Assembly: GCA_903883985.1 (NCBI GenBank)
Contig: CAISDD010000043.1
Span: 1 to 13,362, forward strand
Length of the DNA stretch: 13,362 nucleotides
Direction: 5' to 3'
Source: an uncultured Pseudomonadota bacterium
GTDB taxonomy: Bacteria; Pseudomonadota; Gammaproteobacteria; Burkholderiales; Thiobacillaceae
Positions 1-6,148 of the stretch are shown here, piece by piece; the stretch's first letter is position 1, and each line of letters starts with the position of its first letter. The translations under genes were made by a program, and so were the position numbers. The notes under the pieces were generated by a model. It saw only the letters and a program-made list of their open reading frames with translations. It was not told the DNA's origin and did no database searches.

Positions 1-266
1 ATGGGCAGCGACAGCGGCGTCAAGGAAAGCGCAAGCCTGAGTGGCTCTGCGGCGAGGGCGCCGGGAATCCGGAATAACGACAGGAACACCAGAAGCCATA
101 ACGCCAAGAGACCCCGTGAACGGCCGTGCGCAGTGTTTTCAAGCCGTGTCGTGGCCGTCCCGAAACCCTCGTGTGTGCCTGGCCGCGCGGGCACTGCTGC
201 GCTCTGCTCCGATGTGGCAGTGCATGCAAAGGTGGGATTCATGTCACTTTCAATGGATGGAAACAT
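1..266 (-). CDS. 5' part of an exported or membrane-anchored protein, possibly a periplasmic solute-binding protein; runs off the left edge
   Basis: An open reading frame enters from ATG at 266-264 and continues past base 1, giving 88 codons with no stop. A strong Shine-Dalgarno AGAGGAG (280-274) lies 7 bases before the ATG, which decides this start. Residues 1-50 are polar and end in an Arg-rich stretch (HGRSRG, 47-52). Residues 53-65 (LLALWLLVFLSLF) are strongly hydrophobic, followed by a signal-peptidase-like site GALAA (69-73) and then EPLRLALSLTPLSLP. The last segment resembles the first beta strand of NMT1/THI5-like or other ABC-type solute-binding domains; that is inference from 15 residues. 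The roughly 50-residue tail before the hydrophobic core is long for a signal peptide, so the segment may be an uncleaved anchor, or translation may start further in (GTG at 194). The gene lies 72 bases past yceF on the same strand and has its own -10-like box. Exact function not recognised. Confidence 0.6.
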   Translation of the reverse strand, partial: MFPSIESDMNPTFACTATSEQSAAVPARPGTHEGFGTATTRLENTAHGRSRGLLALWLLVFLSLFRIPGALAAEPLRLALSLTPLSLP

Positions 267-273
267 GTGCCGA

Positions 274-280
274 CTCCTCT
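274..280 (-). promoter_or_regulatory. Shine-Dalgarno of the left-edge gene
   Basis: Read on the minus strand, AGAGGAG occupies 280-274 and is followed by 7 bases and ATG at 266. It fixes the start of the partial gene and argues that the plus-strand frames across 1-334 are shadows. Confidence 0.6.
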
Positions 281-310
281 TTGCTGAAGGCTAGCATCTG
301 GAACCGCAGG

Positions 311-316
311 ATTATA
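311..316 (-). promoter_or_regulatory. Possible -10 box (TATAAT) for the left-edge gene
   Basis: The minus strand reads TATAAT at 316-311, a perfect sigma70 -10 hexamer, in the gap between the yceF stop and the next start. Transcription would begin near 304, leaving a leader of about 40 bases that contains the AGAGGAG site. No good -35 is visible: the hexamers at 16-18 bases upstream are ACGAGT-like. There is also no TGn extension. The site may therefore be weak, activator-dependent or fortuitous, and the gene may instead be read through from yceF. Confidence 0.4.
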
Positions 317-338
317 CCGACCAACCCGTCATGACTCG

Positions 339-917
339 TTAACCGAGTACGTCCAGGCCTTCGCGGGCGAGCATCTCGGTGAGCTTGATCAGCGGCAGGC
401 CGATCAGTGCGTTGGGATCCTCGGTCTCGAAGCGAGCGATCAGGGCGATGCCCAAGGATTCGCTCTTGGCGCTGCCGCAGCAGTTGTAGGGCTGATCACG
501 ATGTAGATAATTCTCGATCTGCGCGTCCGTGTAGTTGCGCATCACCAGGCGTACCGGCACGTTGGCGGTTTGCAGACTGCCGGTTCGGGCGTTGAGCAGG
601 GTCAGCGCGGTGTGGAATTCCAGCGTCTTGCCGCGCATGGCTTGCAGTTGCGCCACCGCCTTTTCGTGTGTGCCCGGCTTGCCCAGTTGCACGCCTTCGA
701 GCAGGGCCACCTGATCGGAACCGATGATCAGGGCATCCGGATACTGCCCGGCCACGGCCTGCGCCTTGAGCACGGATAGCCGTTGCGCGGTCTCGTCCGG
801 CGACTCGCCCGAGAGCGGGGATTCGTCGACATCGGGTGCGGCGACCTCGAACGGTATGCCCAGGCGCGCCAGGAGCTCGCGGCGGTAGGGGGAGGTGGAG
901 GCGAGGACGAGTTTCAA
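339..917 (-). CDS. yceF: Maf-family nucleotide pyrophosphatase, YceF type (7-methyl-GTP pyrophosphatase)
   Basis: 192 residues, full length for the family. It hydrolyses modified nucleoside triphosphates to the monophosphate and pyrophosphate; E. coli YceF prefers m7GTP, so the role is cytoplasmic house-cleaning of nucleotides. The N-terminus has the Maf signature LASTSPYRRELL (5-16). The catalytic aspartate is D68 within IIGSDQV (64-70). Other conserved blocks are GKP (79-81), CGSAKSESLGI (147-157) and DPNALIGLPLI (167-177), which match YceF better than the dTTP/UTP-type Maf (YhdE). The start is TTG at 917-915: it puts the Met exactly one residue before the invariant KLVLAS, and no in-frame ATG lies just upstream. 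The Shine-Dalgarno is poor. The pycB stop lies 8 bases upstream, so translation is probably coupled. In E. coli yceF sits next to yceD; here pycAB lies between them. Confidence 0.93.
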   Translation of the reverse strand: MKLVLASTSPYRRELLARLGIPFEVAAPDVDESPLSGESPDETAQRLSVLKAQAVAGQYPDALIIGSDQVALLEGVQLGKPGTHEKAVAQLQAMRGKTLEFHTALTLLNARTGSLQTANVPVRLVMRNYTDAQIENYLHRDQPYNCCGSAKSESLGIALIARFETEDPNALIGLPLIKLTEMLAREGLDVLG

Positions 918-925
918 GGGTGTAT

Positions 926-2779
926 TTATTCCGGCTGGATTTCCACCAATACCTGGTCCGGCGTCACCACATCGCCCTTGGTGACATGGATGGCGACCAC
1001 GGTGCCGGTGACGGCGGACTGGATCTCGTTTTCCATCTTCATGGCTTCGATCACCAGGACGCCATCGCCCGCCTTGACCTTTTGACCAATTTTCACCAAG
1101 ACATCGACGATGCTCCCTGGCATCGCCGTGGTGACATGGCCGGCATGGGTCGGCCGCGGACGTGCCTTGGCGCCTCCTGGAGCGGCTTTCTTGCCGGCAC
1201 TCGCGCGAGCGCCGGCACCGGGAGTGATCTCGATTTCATCCAGCGTTTCCACGCGCACTTCTTCAGAGACGCCGTCCACATGGACGAAGAAGGGGCGGAC
1301 GTTTTCCCCTGCGTGGCCGGTGCCGCTGATGCGGATGTGGTAAGTCTCGCCATGCAGGGTGACGTTGAATTCGCTGGGGGCGAAGAACGCCGGGCAGGCC
1401 GCGGCTTCGCGTGCCTCTGGCGGCAACAGCGGCTCCGGCGTCAAGCGGCCGGCCGCGCGCTCCTGCAGAAAGGTGCGCCCCAGATCCGGGAACATGGCGT
1501 AGGTGAGCACGTCTTCGTCACACTTGGTTAGGCCTTCGGCTTCGGTGCGCAGACGGTCGATCTCATCACCGATCAGGTCGGCGGGGCGACAGGTGATGGC
1601 GTCCTGGTTACCTACGGCCAGTTTCCTGACTTGTTCGTTGACCTTGCCTGGAGCCGCGCCGTAGCGGCCGAGCAGATAGTTTTTCACTTCGTTGGTGACC
1701 GACTTGTAGCGCCCGCCGGTAAGCACATTGAGCACGGCCTGGGTGCCTACGATCTGCGAGGTGGGTGTGACCAGGGGCGGGTAGCCCAGGTCTTCGCGCA
1801 CCCGCGGGATTTCCAGCATGACGTCATCCATGCGGGAGAGCGCGCCTTGTTCCTTCAACTGGTTGGTCAGGTTGGAGATCATGCCTCCTGGCACCTGGGA
1901 AACCAGGATGCGGGTGTCGACCATGCGTGCGTCCATCTCGAACTGCCAGTATTTCTTCCGCACTTCGCGAAAGTAGGCGGCGATTTCCTGGAGCAGCGGC
2001 AAGTCGAGGCCGGTGTCGTAGGCCGAGCCTTGCAAGGCGGCGACCATGCTCTCCGTGGTGGCATGACTGGCCCCTTCGGAAAACGCGGAATTGCAACAAT
2101 CGATCATTTCGGCGCCGGCTTCCACGGCCTTCATGTGCACCATGGTGGAGAGGCCCGCCGTGGCGTGGCTGTGGGTGTTGATCGGCAGGTTGGTGGCGGC
2201 CTTGATGGCTCGCACCAGGTCGAATGCGGCGTAGGGGGTGAGCAGGCCGGCCATGTCCTTGATGGCGATGGAATCCACGCCCATCTCGGCCAGGGTCTGC
2301 GCCATGGTGACGAAATAGGGGATATCGTGTACAGGGCTCACGGTGTAGGAAATCGCACCCTGGGCATGTTTGCCGGCCTTTTTCACCGCTTCGATGGAGA
2401 CCCGCATATTTCTGGTGTCGTTCATGGCATCGAATACGCGGAAAACGTCGACGCCGTTGTCGGCGGACTTTTGCACGAAAGCGCGCACCACGTCGTCGGC
2501 GTAGTGGCGGTAGCCCAACAGGTTCTGGCCGCGCAGCAGCATGTTGATCCGGGTGTTGGGCAGGGCGCGGCGCAGGGCTTTCAGGCGCGCCCAAGGATCT
2601 TCCTTGAGGAAACGCACACAGGCATCGAAGGTGGCTCCACCCCAGGCTTCCAGGGACCAGAAACCTGCGCGGTCGAGTTTGCCGCAGATCGGCAGCATGT
2701 CCTCGGTGCGCATGCGAGTGGCGATGAGCGACTGGTGGCCATCGCGCAGGACGAGTTCGGAGATGTGTACTTTTGTCAT
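926..2779 (-). CDS. pycB: Pyruvate carboxylase subunit B (carboxyltransferase plus biotinyl domain; oxaloacetate decarboxylase alpha-like)
   Basis: 617 residues. It transfers CO2 from carboxybiotin to pyruvate, giving oxaloacetate, with PycA as partner; cytoplasmic and anaplerotic. An HMGL-like TIM barrel begins with ELVLRDGHQSL (8-18; D13 probable metal ligand), contains RGQNLLGYR (83-91), the carbamylated lysine K174 in AIKDMAGLL (172-180) and the metal histidines in HSHATAG (203-209). The conserved carboxylase domain follows (LTNQLKEQGAL, 304-314; PRVREDLGYPPLVTPTSQIVG, 325-345). An Ala/Gly/Lys/Pro-rich linker (about 520-545) leads to the biotinyl domain with EAMKMEN (578-584), biotin on K581. 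The same architecture occurs in the sodium-pump oxaloacetate decarboxylase alpha subunit (OadA). The adjacent pycA and the lack of oadB/oadG nearby favour carboxylase. The start ATG at 2779 fits the family N-terminus although no clear Shine-Dalgarno is seen. Confidence 0.9.
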   Translation of the reverse strand: MTKVHISELVLRDGHQSLIATRMRTEDMLPICGKLDRAGFWSLEAWGGATFDACVRFLKEDPWARLKALRRALPNTRINMLLRGQNLLGYRHYADDVVRAFVQKSADNGVDVFRVFDAMNDTRNMRVSIEAVKKAGKHAQGAISYTVSPVHDIPYFVTMAQTLAEMGVDSIAIKDMAGLLTPYAAFDLVRAIKAATNLPINTHSHATAGLSTMVHMKAVEAGAEMIDCCNSAFSEGASHATTESMVAALQGSAYDTGLDLPLLQEIAAYFREVRKKYWQFEMDARMVDTRILVSQVPGGMISNLTNQLKEQGALSRMDDVMLEIPRVREDLGYPPLVTPTSQIVGTQAVLNVLTGGRYKSVTNEVKNYLLGRYGAAPGKVNEQVRKLAVGNQDAITCRPADLIGDEIDRLRTEAEGLTKCDEDVLTYAMFPDLGRTFLQERAAGRLTPEPLLPPEAREAAACPAFFAPSEFNVTLHGETYHIRISGTGHAGENVRPFFVHVDGVSEEVRVETLDEIEITPGAGARASAGKKAAPGGAKARPRPTHAGHVTTAMPGSIVDVLVKIGQKVKAGDGVLVIEAMKMENEIQSAVTGTVVAIHVTKGDVVTPDQVLVEIQPE

Positions 2780-2826
2780 GGTCGTTTTCGCGGGTTACAG
2801 GGGAAGCCGCGCAGTGGCTCTCGATG

Positions 2827-2867
2827 CTCCCCTCGCCCGCGAGCGGGAGAGGGGCTGGGGGTGAGGG
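2827..2867 (-). repeat. 41-base dispersed palindromic repeat, copy 1 (intergenic pycA-pycB)
   Basis: Read on the minus strand this copy matches plus-strand 8111-8151 at 39 of 41 positions; it begins CCCTCACCCCCAGCCCCTCT and ends CGCGGGCGAGGGGAG. The second half forms a hairpin of about 10 bp, CCCCTC-x-CCCG against CGGG-x-GAGGGG, with one mismatch and a 4-base loop. It fills the middle of the 146-base gap between the pycA stop (2926) and the pycB start (2779). It resembles the CCCTCACCCC...AGAGGGG family of REP-like elements scattered in many proteobacterial genomes (established knowledge). It could stabilise or attenuate the pycA-pycB message; no T-run follows, so it is not a classical terminator. 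Confidence 0.85.
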
Positions 2868-2925
2868 ACCGGCATGGCTGCGCTGGGCGGCTGCGTGGGA
2901 CGATGCGGGTGATCGGCCATGACGG

Positions 2926-4344
2926 TTACATGCCAAGGTGGGCGGCGATGGCAGCCGAAATGGCGGCGGCAGTCAGCTCCGGAGGGCGACGTACCGCATA
3001 GTTCAAGAGCTCCGGGTGCGCTTCCACGAAGCTGGTGTTGAAGCGTCCGCTACGGAACTCCTCGTTCTTGAGGATTTCCTTGTAGTAGGGAATCGTGGTC
3101 TTCACCCCGTAGACGACCATGTCGTCCAGGGTGCGCAGTCCTCGCGCCATCACGCCTTCCCAGTTCAGCGCCCAGACCGTGATCTTGGCGCACATCGAGT
3201 CGTAATAGGGGGGGATGACGTAGCCGGAGTAGATCGCGGCATCCGTGCGCACGCCCGGCCCCCCCGGCGCGTAGTAGCGGGAGATGCGGCCGAAGCTGGG
3301 GAGGAAGCCGTTTTGCGGGTCTTCCGCGTTGATCCGGAACTCCATCGCGAAACCGCGGTGGTGGATGTCTTCCTGCTTGTATTGCAGGGCCAGGCCGGAG
3401 GCGATGCGGATCTGTTCCTGGACGATGTCGATGCCGGTGATGGTTTCGGTGATCGTGTGTTCCACCTGGAGGCGGGTATTCATCTCCATGAAGTAAAACT
3501 GATTGTCGGTGTCGAGCAGAAATTCCACCGTGCCGGCGTTCTCGTAGCCCACGGCGCGGGCCGCGCGCACAGCAAGTCGGCCGATGTATTCGCGCTGCGC
3601 CTCGGTGAGTTGCGGCGAGGGGGCGATCTCGATCAGCTTCTGGTTGCGCCGCTGGATGGAACAGTCGCGCTCATAGAGGTGTACCGTGTTGCCGTGGGCA
3701 TCGCCGATGACCTGGACTTCGATGTGCTTGGGATGGACCACGCACTTTTCGATGAAGATCTCCGGCTTGCCGAAAGCCTTGCTCGCTTCCGAGACGACGC
3801 GCTCGAAGTTCTTCATCAGGTCGGCTTCGGAATCGCAACGGCGTATGCCGCGTCCACCGCCGCCGTTGGTGGCCTTGAGCATCACCGGGTAGCCGATGCC
3901 GCCGGCCAGAACCCGTGCATCCTCGACGCTGGCCAGATTGTGGTCGGAACCGGGAATGACCGGAATCCCGGCCTTGATCATGGCCAGTCTTGCCTGGATC
4001 TTGTCCCCCATGCGCGCGATGACTTTGGGCGAGGGGCCGATGAAGCGGATGCCGCGACGCGCGCACACCTCCGCCAGGACCGGGTTTTCCGAGAGGAAAC
4101 CATAGCCCGGGTGGAGTGCGTCGCAGCCCGAGGCCACGGCCAGGTTAACGATGTTGTGGGCATTGAGGTAGCCCACGACCGGGTCGGAACCGATGTTGTA
4201 GGCCTCGTCCGCTTTCTTTACATGCAAGGCGCTGCGATCGGCGTCGGTGTAGATGGCCACCGATTTGATGCCTAGTTCCTTGCAGGCGCGCACGATGCGA
4301 ACCGCGATTTCACCCCGGTTGGCAATGAGTATCTTGCGAATCAC
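2926..4344 (-). CDS. pycA: Pyruvate carboxylase subunit A (biotin carboxylase subunit)
   Basis: 472 residues from GTG 4344. It carboxylates the biotin of PycB with ATP and bicarbonate in the cytoplasm. The biotin carboxylase N-domain starts KILIANRGEIAVRIVRAC (4-21) with HPGYGFLSEN (78-87). The ATP-grasp domain has the glycine loop NGGGGRGIRR (160-169), EKCVVHPKHIEVQV (199-212), ERDCSIQRRNQK (225-236), EMNTRLQVEHTITE (287-300). The C-domain holds FRINAEDP (336-343) and PGGPGVRTD (360-368). Length and wording (TRLQVEHTITE, YYAPGGPG, FNTSFVEAHPEL) match two-subunit PycA rather than AccC, which is about 449 residues and usually follows accB. GTG 4344 places the start 3 residues before the conserved KILIANRGE; an ATG at 4386 would add 14 residues with no Shine-Dalgarno and would overlap the opposing yceD promoter. 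First gene of the leftward unit. Confidence 0.92.
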   Translation of the reverse strand: MIRKILIANRGEIAVRIVRACKELGIKSVAIYTDADRSALHVKKADEAYNIGSDPVVGYLNAHNIVNLAVASGCDALHPGYGFLSENPVLAEVCARRGIRFIGPSPKVIARMGDKIQARLAMIKAGIPVIPGSDHNLASVEDARVLAGGIGYPVMLKATNGGGGRGIRRCDSEADLMKNFERVVSEASKAFGKPEIFIEKCVVHPKHIEVQVIGDAHGNTVHLYERDCSIQRRNQKLIEIAPSPQLTEAQREYIGRLAVRAARAVGYENAGTVEFLLDTDNQFYFMEMNTRLQVEHTITETITGIDIVQEQIRIASGLALQYKQEDIHHRGFAMEFRINAEDPQNGFLPSFGRISRYYAPGGPGVRTDAAIYSGYVIPPYYDSMCAKITVWALNWEGVMARGLRTLDDMVVYGVKTTIPYYKEILKNEEFRSGRFNTSFVEAHPELLNYAVRRPPELTAAAISAAIAAHLGM

Positions 4345-4357
4345 GCTGTAGACGTTT

Positions 4358-4386
4358 TTGACATTGGAAGCGCTACACAATATCAT
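4358..4386 (+). promoter_or_regulatory. Sigma70-type promoter for the yceD-rpmF-plsX-fab unit
   Basis: TTGACA (4358-4363, perfect -35), a spacer of exactly 17 bases, then TATCAT (4381-4386, 5 of 6 matches to TATAAT). Transcription would begin near 4393, only a few bases before the yceD ATG at 4396. This is the strongest promoter in the window and suits a housekeeping ribosome and lipid operon. It lies within the divergent gap, so polymerase bound here may also interfere with pycA transcription. Confidence 0.75.
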
Positions 4387-4395
4387 TATCGGCTT

Positions 4396-4842
4396 ATGTC
4401 TGCACAGACCGTGATGGATCCCATTCGTTTTGCCCGCGAGGCTGGCAGCCTTGGGGGCGAGTTCGCCCTGGCGGAGGTGGATCGTTTGCGGGATGAGTTG
4501 GCGGAGGAGGGCGGGTTGGTTACCTATCGCCTGGTAGGCGCGCTGGTGGGGGGACGTCCCGCCTTGCGCTTGCATATCGATGCGAATCCGACTCTGCGCT
4601 GCCAGCGCTGTCTCGGTCCCTATGTTCATCCTCTGCGGCTCGATGGGGTGATTTTTCTCGCCCGTAACGACGCGGAAATGGAACGCTGGGAGAACATCGA
4701 TCCTTTGCTGGATGTGATCGTGGCCGTGGAGCACATGGATGTGCGATTGCTGGTCGAAGATGAAATTTTACTGAGCCTGCCGGTAGTGCCTCGACACGAG
4801 GAAGACTGCCTGCGGCATGACGATGTATTAGGAGAGTACTGA
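4396..4842 (+). CDS. yceD: YceD family protein (DUF177), large-subunit rRNA accumulation protein
   Basis: 148 residues. The family is encoded just before rpmF in most bacteria and is implicated in 23S rRNA accumulation; biochemical activity unknown. A CxxC pair C69/C72 (RCQRCLGP) sits in the middle. The C-terminal signature VEDEILLSLPVVPRHEEDC (120-138) closely matches the E. coli protein (VEDEIILALPVVP...C). E. coli YceD is about 173 residues, so this one is somewhat short at the C-terminus. The start is ATG 4396; ATG 4414 (MDPIRF) is an alternative that keeps the conserved DP-R motif and would leave a leader of about 20 bases. Neither has a clear Shine-Dalgarno. The stop overlaps the rpmF ATG by one base. 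Confidence 0.9.
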   Translation: MSAQTVMDPIRFAREAGSLGGEFALAEVDRLRDELAEEGGLVTYRLVGALVGGRPALRLHIDANPTLRCQRCLGPYVHPLRLDGVIFLARNDAEMERWENIDPLLDVIVAVEHMDVRLLVEDEILLSLPVVPRHEEDCLRHDDVLGEY

Positions 4843-5027
4843 TGGCTGTACAACAAAACAAAAAATCCCCTTCCAAGCGTGGCATGCACCGCGCCCATGA
4901 TTTTCTCACCGTTCCCGGCACTGCCGTGGAGCCGACCACGGGTGAGACCCATCTGCGTCACCACATCAGCCCCAACGGTTTCTACCGTGGCCGCAAGGTG
5001 ATCAATACCAAGAGCGACAACAGTTGA
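4842..5027 (+). CDS. rpmF: 50S ribosomal protein L32
   Basis: 61 residues, usual size. L32 is a small basic protein of the large ribosomal subunit. The sequence MAVQQNKKSPSKRGMHRAHD is the standard N-terminus, and LRHHISPNGFYRGRKVI (38-54) the standard C-terminal block. It lacks the CxxC zinc motifs of some Gram-positive L32 copies, as is normal for proteobacteria. A strong AGGAG (4830-4834) lies 7 bases before the ATG, and the start overlaps the yceD stop as TGATG, so the two are coupled. The next gene, plsX, begins 79 bases later; I see no convincing terminator in that gap. Confidence 0.97.
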   Translation: MAVQQNKKSPSKRGMHRAHDFLTVPGTAVEPTTGETHLRHHISPNGFYRGRKVINTKSDNS

Positions 5028-5106
5028 TTCGACCCAAAAGCCAACTCCGTCCCTAGCGGTCCCGGATAAATGGGTGGGTGTGGCCGTTCGGGCGGATTGT
5101 CTGCGT

Positions 5107-6135
5107 ATGCGTGAAATCACGATAGCCATCGATGCCATGGGGGGGGATCACGGTCCTCATGTCACTGTCAAGGCAGCTTTGAACATCCTGCACCGCGAAG
5201 ACGATGTCAATATCGTCCTGGTCGGTCTGGAAGACGCGGTCAACGCGGAACTGAAATTGCGCCGGGTGCAGGTGGGCACGCGCCTGCGCGTTCATCACGC
5301 TTCCGAAGTGGTCAAGATGGACGACTCCTTGTCCGTCGCGCTGCGCAGCAAGAAGGATTCCTCGATGCGGGTGACCGCAGACCTGGTCAAGCGTGGCGAG
5401 GCGGATGCCGGGGTTTCCGCAGGCAATACCGGCGCCCTCATGGCGGTTTCCCGCTTTGTCCTGAAGACGCTGCCAGGAATCGATCGCCCCGCCATCGCAT
5501 CGACCCTGCCATCGCATCCCGGCAGCACTTATATGCTCGACTTGGGCGCCAATGTCGATTGCACGGCGCAAAACCTGTTGCAGTTCGGCATCATGGGCTC
5601 GGCGCTGTGCGCGGCGATCGAACACAAGGAGCGGCCCAGCGTCGGCTTGCTCAACGTCGGCGAGGAAGACATCAAGGGCAATGATGTTGCCAAGGAGGCC
5701 GGAGAACTGCTCAGGTCCAGCGGGCTCAACTTCTACGGCAATGTTGGAGGCGACGATATCTTCAAGGGCACGGTGGATGTGGTGGTCTGCGATGGTTTCG
5801 TCGGCAATGTCGCACTGAAATCCTCTGAAGGCCTGGCCAAATTGATCGCCGAGGTCTTGCGCCGGGAATTCAAACGGAGCCTGTTTACGCGCATGGCTGG
5901 TTTGATCGCGCTTCCTGTGATCCGCGCCTTCAAGCGCAAGATGGACCCGCGTCGCTACAACGGCGCCAGCTTGCTGGGACTGAACGGCGTCATCATCAAG
6001 AGCCACGGATCGGCCGACGTATTCGCCTTCGAGCAGGCCATCCTCAAGGCGGTGGAAGAGGTTCGCGGCGGCCTGCTACGCCGCATCGCCGATCAGGTCG
6101 GCGCCCACCAGGCAGCCGAAGGAGAGCTTGTTTGA
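5107..6135 (+). CDS. plsX: Phosphate acyltransferase PlsX
   Basis: 342 residues. Converts acyl-ACP and phosphate to acyl-phosphate, the acyl donor for PlsY in phospholipid synthesis; a peripheral membrane enzyme. Signatures: IAIDAMGGDHGP (6-17) near the N-terminus, SAGNTGALM in the first third, LDLGANVDC, LLNVGEEDIKGN, then VDVVVCDGFVGNVALKSSEG and YNGASLLGLNGVIIKSHGSAD in the second half. The start ATG 5107 puts the Met 10 residues before MGGD, as in E. coli. An in-frame GTG at 5074 would add 11 residues and is less likely. A GGCGGA at 5091-5096 is a possible but distant Shine-Dalgarno. Codons 11-14 contain a run of eight G (5139-5146). fabH follows after 13 bases. Confidence 0.95.
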   Translation: MREITIAIDAMGGDHGPHVTVKAALNILHREDDVNIVLVGLEDAVNAELKLRRVQVGTRLRVHHASEVVKMDDSLSVALRSKKDSSMRVTADLVKRGEADAGVSAGNTGALMAVSRFVLKTLPGIDRPAIASTLPSHPGSTYMLDLGANVDCTAQNLLQFGIMGSALCAAIEHKERPSVGLLNVGEEDIKGNDVAKEAGELLRSSGLNFYGNVGGDDIFKGTVDVVVCDGFVGNVALKSSEGLAKLIAEVLRREFKRSLFTRMAGLIALPVIRAFKRKMDPRRYNGASLLGLNGVIIKSHGSADVFAFEQAILKAVEEVRGGLLRRIADQVGAHQAAEGELV

Positions 6136-6136
6136 G

Positions 6137-6141
6137 AGGAG
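6137..6141 (+). promoter_or_regulatory. Shine-Dalgarno that decides the TTG start of fabH
   Basis: AGGAG, within GAGAGGAG (6134-6141), lies 7 bases before TTG 6149. A TTG at 6128 in the same frame would start inside plsX and add seven residues not seen in the family. Confidence 0.75.
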
Positions 6142-6148
6142 AAGCAGC

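Noticed and set aside
1..334. Plus-strand open frames of 97 codons at 1-294 and 41-334
   Set aside because: No recognisable protein, Cys/Arg-rich random-looking composition and no Shine-Dalgarno. The minus-strand frame over the same bases has a strong Shine-Dalgarno and a signal-peptide-like core.
334..348. Inverted repeat ACTCG-TTAAC-CGAGT at the end of yceF considered as a terminator
   Set aside because: The stem is only 5 bp, overlaps the yceF stop codon and has no T-run on the minus strand; likely chance.
1631..4275. Long plus-strand frames of about 450 codons at 1631-3001 and 2938-4275
   Set aside because: They lie antisense to pycB and pycA, whose full-length conserved motifs are clear. 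Long antisense frames rich in His, Gly and Val are expected opposite GC-rich genes.
2926..4344. The biotin carboxylase as AccC of acetyl-CoA carboxylase, which would fit the nearby fatty acid genes
   Set aside because: Length 472, TRLQVEHTITE and the C-terminal FNTSFVEAHPEL fit two-subunit PycA. The next gene is a carboxyltransferase plus biotin subunit for pyruvate, and no accB is nearby.
4345..4386. Upstream pycA start at ATG 4386
   Set aside because: It adds 14 residues not found in the family, lacks a Shine-Dalgarno and overlaps the opposing -10 box; GTG 4344 fits the conserved N-terminus.
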